From Kiritimatiellia bacterium (lineage in GTDB: Bacteria > Verrucomicrobiota > Kiritimatiellia > RFP12 > UBA1067): a stretch of 9,671 nt of DNA. Below the pieces are notes generated by a model that was given only the letters and a program-made list of their open reading frames with translations, had not been told where the DNA came from and did no database searches. The translations under genes were made by a program, and so were the position numbers. The DNA lies in the NCBI GenBank assembly GCA_900771305.1, contig CAAGNL010000346.1, positions 1 to 9,671 on the forward strand, read 5' to 3'. This document shows, in pieces, positions 6,668-9,671 of the stretch. Numbering within the stretch: position 1 is the stretch's first letter; the number at the start of each line of letters is the position of its first letter.

Positions 6668-7495
6668 TCAGGTGCCTGCGAAAGCCCGGAGCGTTTCGAA
6701 GTAGCCGACGGGGTTGCCGATGTCGTGGCGGCGACCAGGGTAGCGGAATCCGTAGACGGGCTTTGTGCCTAGCAACCGCTTGATCGAGTCGGTCAGCTGG
6801 ATTTCACCGCCTTTGCCGGGCGTCTGCGTGGCGAGGAGATTGAAGATCTCCGGATCGAGCAGATAGCGTCCTGCGATCGCAAAGCGCGACGGAGCGACTT
6901 CGGGCGCGGGCTTCTCGACGAGGTCGGAGAGCTTGAGCACGATTCCTTCCCGAGCTTCCGCGGGGGCGTCGACGAAGTCGCCCTTGACGACACCGTAGCG
7001 GGAAACCTTCTCGAGGGGGACTTCCTCGAGTCCGACGACGGAGGCTCCACCGAAGGCCCTTGAAATCGCGGCCATTGCCGGTGACGGGGCCGTCCCTGAG
7101 ACGAGGGCGTCGCCAAGAAGGATGAGAACCGGCTCAGACGTTCCCCTGAGGATGTCCGCCGCCTGCAGGACGGCATGGCCGAGTCCCTTCTGTTCAGTCT
7201 GGTAGGTCCAGGAGATCCTGCGGCCAATTTCCTCGAGATGGGTGAGTTCGGCGTCGATTTCGGGCTTTTTCGCACAGCGGGCGTGCCACACGGGATCAGG
7301 GTCGAAATGGCGCTTGAGGGAGGGCTTGTCGGGAGAGGTGACAATCACCACTTCGTCCGCGCCGGCGGCGAGGGCCTCCTCCACGATGAGCTGGATTGCA
7401 GGCTTTGCGCCCACGGGCAGCATCTCCTTGGGGACGGTTTTTGAGGCTGGCAGGAAGCGCGTGCCGTAACCGGCGGCGGGGATCAGGGCTTTCAT
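6668..7495 (-). CDS. galU: UTP--sugar-1-phosphate uridylyltransferase, GalU type
   Basis: A 275-residue cytosolic nucleotidyltransferase that joins UTP and a sugar-1-phosphate (glucose-1-phosphate in known GalU) into UDP-sugar and pyrophosphate. The signature loop AGYGTRFLPASKTVPKEMLP fills residues 8-27. Other family marks follow: KPAIQ (31-35), KGLGHAVLQA (103-112), LLGDAL with metal-binding Asp129, YGVV (167-170), LVEKP (192-196) with the substrate Lys195, GGEIQLTDSI, and RRHDIGNPVGY near the end. The length is slightly below the usual 290-300, without loss of a motif. The ATG at 7495 begins 9 nt after the stop codon of the UXS gene, so the two are surely co-transcribed and probably translationally coupled; no clear ribosome binding site is seen. 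Operon partnership with UXS suggests supply of UDP-glucuronate precursors. A broader specificity that includes glucuronate-1-phosphate is inference only. Confidence 0.88.
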   Translation of the reverse strand: MKALIPAAGYGTRFLPASKTVPKEMLPVGAKPAIQLIVEEALAAGADEVVIVTSPDKPSLKRHFDPDPVWHARCAKKPEIDAELTHLEEIGRRISWTYQTEQKGLGHAVLQAADILRGTSEPVLILLGDALVSGTAPSPAMAAISRAFGGASVVGLEEVPLEKVSRYGVVKGDFVDAPAEAREGIVLKLSDLVEKPAPEVAPSRFAIAGRYLLDPEIFNLLATQTPGKGGEIQLTDSIKRLLGTKPVYGFRYPGRRHDIGNPVGYFETLRAFAGT

Positions 7496-7504
7496 GGGAC
7501 GCGA

Positions 7505-8488
7505 TTATTTCTCGACGAGGGTACGGAAGTAGGCAATGGTCTTCGCGAGGCCTTCATGCAGCGGCACCTTCGGCTCCCAGCCGAGGAGTTCCTTGGCGAG
7601 GGTTATGTCGGGCTTGCGGCGCTTGGGGTCATCCTTGGGCATGGGGCCATAGACGAGCTTGGAGGTCGAGTCCGGCAACTGGCGAAGGGTCTCCTCGGCG
7701 AGCTGCTTGATGGTGTATTCGCCGGGATTGCCGGTGTTGATGACGGCGGCGCCGAGGTTATGCTTCTCCACGAAGGCGTCTACGGTCTCGCGGTCGAGGG
7801 ACATGTACGTGCGGAAGGCCTCGATGAGGTCATCGCAGTACTGGAAGGAACGTGTCTGGAGTCCGTCGCCGAAGAGGGTGATGTCGTGGTTCTGGAGCGC
7901 CTGCATGATGAAGTTCGAGATCACGCGGCCGTCCTTCGGGTGCATGTTGGGCCCGTAGGTGTTGAAGATGCGCACCATGCGCACATCCACGCCGTATTCA
8001 CGGCGGTAGTCGGCGCAGAGCGTCTCGGCGACACGCTTGCCCTCGTCGTAGCAGCTGCGGATGCCGATGGTGTTCACGTTGCCCCAGTAGGTCTCGATCT
8101 GTGGGTGGACGAGCGGGTCGCCATAGATCTCTGAGGTCGAGGTATGGAGGACGCGCGCCTTCGTCTTGAGGGCGAGGTCGAGGACGTTCATGATGCCGAG
8201 AACGGAACTCTTCGTCGTCTCGACGGGATTCTTCTGATAGTGGATCGGCGAGGCAGGGCAGGCGAGGTTGTAGATTTCGTCGAACTGGCCCCAGAAGGGT
8301 TGGGTGACGTCGTGCAGGACGAAGGAGAACTTGGGGTTCCCGAAGAGGTCGTAGATGTTGGCCTTCGTTCCGGTGAAGAGGTTGTCCAGGGCCGTCACCT
8401 CGTAGCCATCGGCAAGCAGGCGGCGGCAGAGGTGCGAGCCCAGGAAGCCTGCGGCTCCCGTGACGAGGGCTTTTTTGGAGAGAAGCAT
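7505..8488 (-). CDS. uxs: UDP-glucuronate decarboxylase (UDP-xylose synthase)
   Basis: A 327-residue extended short-chain dehydrogenase that converts UDP-glucuronate to UDP-xylose and CO2, using bound NAD+ through a 4-keto intermediate. The NAD-binding GAAGFLG lies at residues 11-17 with Asp35 (LDN) for the ribose. UXS hallmarks follow: HDVTQP (59-64), LACPASPIHYQKNP (75-88), STSEIYGDPLVHPQ (117-130), YWGNVN (134-139), and the catalytic SCYDEGKR with Tyr147 and Lys151; Thr118 and Glu120 complete the active site. RIFNTYGPNMHPKDGRV and QTRSF are also typical. The length matches soluble bacterial UXS, with no membrane anchor. ATG 8488 follows AAAGGA about 8-10 nt upstream. It is the first gene of the operon with galU and has its own extended -10 promoter. 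UDP-xylose would serve as donor for xylose-containing glycans. Confidence 0.93.
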   Translation of the reverse strand: MLLSKKALVTGAAGFLGSHLCRRLLADGYEVTALDNLFTGTKANIYDLFGNPKFSFVLHDVTQPFWGQFDEIYNLACPASPIHYQKNPVETTKSSVLGIMNVLDLALKTKARVLHTSTSEIYGDPLVHPQIETYWGNVNTIGIRSCYDEGKRVAETLCADYRREYGVDVRMVRIFNTYGPNMHPKDGRVISNFIMQALQNHDITLFGDGLQTRSFQYCDDLIEAFRTYMSLDRETVDAFVEKHNLGAAVINTGNPGEYTIKQLAEETLRQLPDSTSKLVYGPMPKDDPKRRKPDITLAKELLGWEPKVPLHEGLAKTIAYFRTLVEK

Positions 8489-8524
8489 GAGAGTTTCCTT
8501 TCAAATCGCTGTTAGACGGCGGAA

Positions 8525-8533
8525 ATTATACCA
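8525..8533 (-). promoter_or_regulatory. Extended -10 promoter of the uxs-galU operon
   Basis: On the minus strand TGTGGTATAAT contains a perfect -10 TATAAT (8525-8530) with TG one base upstream. No good -35 is found at the right distance (TCACAT at 17 bp). Transcription should start near 8518, giving a leader of about 30 nt that includes AAAGGA before the uxs start. Confidence 0.6.
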
Positions 8534-8550
8534 CAAAACGCAATCAGATG

Positions 8551-8559
8551 TGATATACT
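8551..8559 (+). promoter_or_regulatory. Extended -10 promoter of the DUF481 outer-membrane protein gene
   Basis: TGTGATATACT carries the -10 TATACT (8554-8559) with TG one base before it. The -35 position (CCACAA) is poor, so the extended -10 should dominate. The start would be near 8566, and the ribosome binding site AAAGGG (8579-8584) lies 7 nt before the ATG at 8592. Confidence 0.55.
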
Positions 8560-8591
8560 GTCTGCCTATTCATGCAAGAAAGGGTCTTTTG

Positions 8592-9611
8592 ATGCTTATG
8601 AAAAATGCCGCGGCCTTCGCGCTGGCCGCCTCGTGTGTGTTCGCCGTCTCGGCCGACACGATTGTCTTCAAGAGCGGTTCCCGCCTCGAGGGCGAGGTCG
8701 TCCGCATCGTCGGCGGCGACATCACCTTCAAGAGTGTCGACGTCGGCGAGGTGAAGGTCAGCCAGGACAAGGTCGCGTCCCTCACGACCGCGAAGTCCAG
8801 CACCGTCCAGTACAACGACAGGACGACGGCCGATGGCGTCATCGCCATGAAGGACGGCGCCTACACGCTCGCGGAGAAGCCGCTTGACATGACGAACGTC
8901 AAGGCCGTCAACCCCGAGCCCGAGAAGTGGAGTGGTTCCGTGAACTTCAGCGGTTCGATGGCGCGCGGAAACACGCGCAGCGAGAAGGCGTCCGTGACGG
9001 CCGACGTGTCGCGTCGCTGGGAGAAGGACCGCTATACGGGCAACTTCGGCTACTACTTCGCGCAGAACGGCACGGACCGCGACAACAAGGAAAAGACCGA
9101 GGACCGCATCGAGCTCGCTTCGCAGTTTGACCACTTCTGGGCGAACAAGGTCTACTCCTATGTGAACGGCAAGTACGAGCGCGACGGCATCAATGATCTT
9201 GAATACCGCTTCCGCCTCGGTACCGGTCTCGGCTACCAGTGGCTGGATGGCTACAACCAGGAGCAGACGGGCAAGTGGTCCTTCAACCAGGAAGCCGGTC
9301 TCACGTACATCAAGGAGAAGTACGAGCGCATCTCGGACGACGACCGCTGCGCGTTCCGCTATGCCCACCACCTCGCGTGGGATCCCAAGTGGGTCGACAA
9401 GCTCGCCTTCACCCACAACCTCGAGTACCTGCCCGACGTGTCTGACTGGGCCGAGTCGTACCTGATCGACGCGGACGTCGGCTTCACCTACGCTCTTTCG
9501 CTTGACTGGCAGCTGATGGGCAATATCGACTGGGACTACAACTCGAATCCCGGTCCCCACACGAAGTCCAGCGACTTCCGCTACATGCTCGGCCTCGGCT
9601 ACAAGTGGTGA
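8592..9611 (+). CDS. DUF481 (YdiY-like) outer-membrane beta-barrel protein
   Basis: A 339-residue exported protein. ATG 8592 is chosen because AAAGGG lies 7 nt upstream and a signal peptide begins there; the frame is open further upstream but would have to start before the promoter. Residues 1-21 form the signal peptide, likely cut AVSA|D. Residues 22-66 (DTIVFKSGSRLEGEV, then DITFKSVDVGEVKV, then DKVASL) are the small beta domain often found before DUF481. From about Trp113 to the end it matches DUF481, 'putative salt-induced outer membrane protein': WSGSVNFSG, GNTRSEK, alternating aromatic strands, FRLGTGLGYQW, and a final YMLGLGYKW ending in Trp, as needed for barrel assembly by BAM. The molecular function of this family is poorly known. 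The gene is divergent from uxs with only 103 bp between the start codons. Two outward promoters share that gap. Confidence 0.88.
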   Translation: MLMKNAAAFALAASCVFAVSADTIVFKSGSRLEGEVVRIVGGDITFKSVDVGEVKVSQDKVASLTTAKSSTVQYNDRTTADGVIAMKDGAYTLAEKPLDMTNVKAVNPEPEKWSGSVNFSGSMARGNTRSEKASVTADVSRRWEKDRYTGNFGYYFAQNGTDRDNKEKTEDRIELASQFDHFWANKVYSYVNGKYERDGINDLEYRFRLGTGLGYQWLDGYNQEQTGKWSFNQEAGLTYIKEKYERISDDDRCAFRYAHHLAWDPKWVDKLAFTHNLEYLPDVSDWAESYLIDADVGFTYALSLDWQLMGNIDWDYNSNPGPHTKSSDFRYMLGLGYKW

Positions 9612-9645
9612 TCTGGGACGAGGAGACGTGAGGATCGCGGAAAAA

Positions 9646-9671
9646 ATGCAGCGGCGGAGCGCCCTTGTGGT
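9646..9671 (+). CDS. Possible start of a further gene, cut by the window edge
   Basis: After the outer-membrane protein gene, an ATG at 9646 opens a frame (MQRRSALVV) that runs off the window; an in-frame GTG at 9628 could start it too, with GAGGAG just before it. The Arg-rich start followed by hydrophobic residues would suit a signal peptide. Only 26 bases are visible, so this is a weak call, and no terminator is visible between the two. Confidence 0.25.

Noticed and set aside
8460..8591. N-terminal extension of the DUF481 frame (44 further codons)
   Set aside because: It runs across the uxs start and the divergent promoters. The start at 8592 has a ribosome site and gives a clean signal peptide.
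8544..9560. 338-codon minus-strand frame opposite the DUF481 gene
   Set aside because: No domain is recognised, while the plus strand encodes a convincing signal peptide, DUF481 barrel and terminal Trp.

Overview
The window reads as GC-rich bacterial DNA (about 60-70% GC by eye in most genes) with Gram-negative features: signal peptides, an outer-membrane beta-barrel protein, and a very large surface protein. The surface protein combines a sulfatase-modifying-factor (SUMF1/FGE-like) domain, InlB B-repeats, a 'choice-of-anchor Q' type beta-helix and fibronectin III domains. I associate that mix with the PVC group, especially Kiritimatiellota-like bacteria. This placement is inference from domain style; no rRNA or marker gene is present.

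Layout from left to right: (1) 3-4328 (+), the 3' part of a giant mosaic surface protein whose start lies upstream. (2) 4329-4439, a gene-free gap between convergent genes holding two copies of a perfect 21-nt palindrome that resembles REP elements. (3) 4440-5435 (-), a GHMP kinase that closely resembles plant glucuronokinase. (4) 5436-5627, a divergent promoter region. (5) 5628-6647 (+), an exported coiled-coil protein of unknown function. (6) 6668-8488 (-), a two-gene operon: UDP-xylose synthase (UXS) first, then the GalU-type UTP-sugar-1-phosphate uridylyltransferase. (7) 8489-8591, a compact divergent promoter. (8) 8592-9611 (+), a DUF481 (YdiY-like) outer-membrane protein. (9) 9612-9671, possibly the start of a further gene. 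No gap exceeds 300 bases, and I saw no tRNA, rRNA, CRISPR array, transposase or integrase.

The most interesting reading is metabolic. The three minus-strand enzymes fit consecutive steps: glucuronate to glucuronate-1-phosphate (glucuronokinase), to UDP-glucuronate (a GalU-family uridylyltransferase), to UDP-xylose plus CO2 (UXS). This is the salvage route known from plants. No UDP-glucose dehydrogenase is visible, which would otherwise be needed between GalU and UXS. Whether GalU accepts glucuronate-1-phosphate here is inference. The other genes (surface protein, periplasmic coiled coil, outer-membrane barrel) are envelope proteins, so UDP-xylose may feed a surface glycan, but no glycosyltransferase is in the window.
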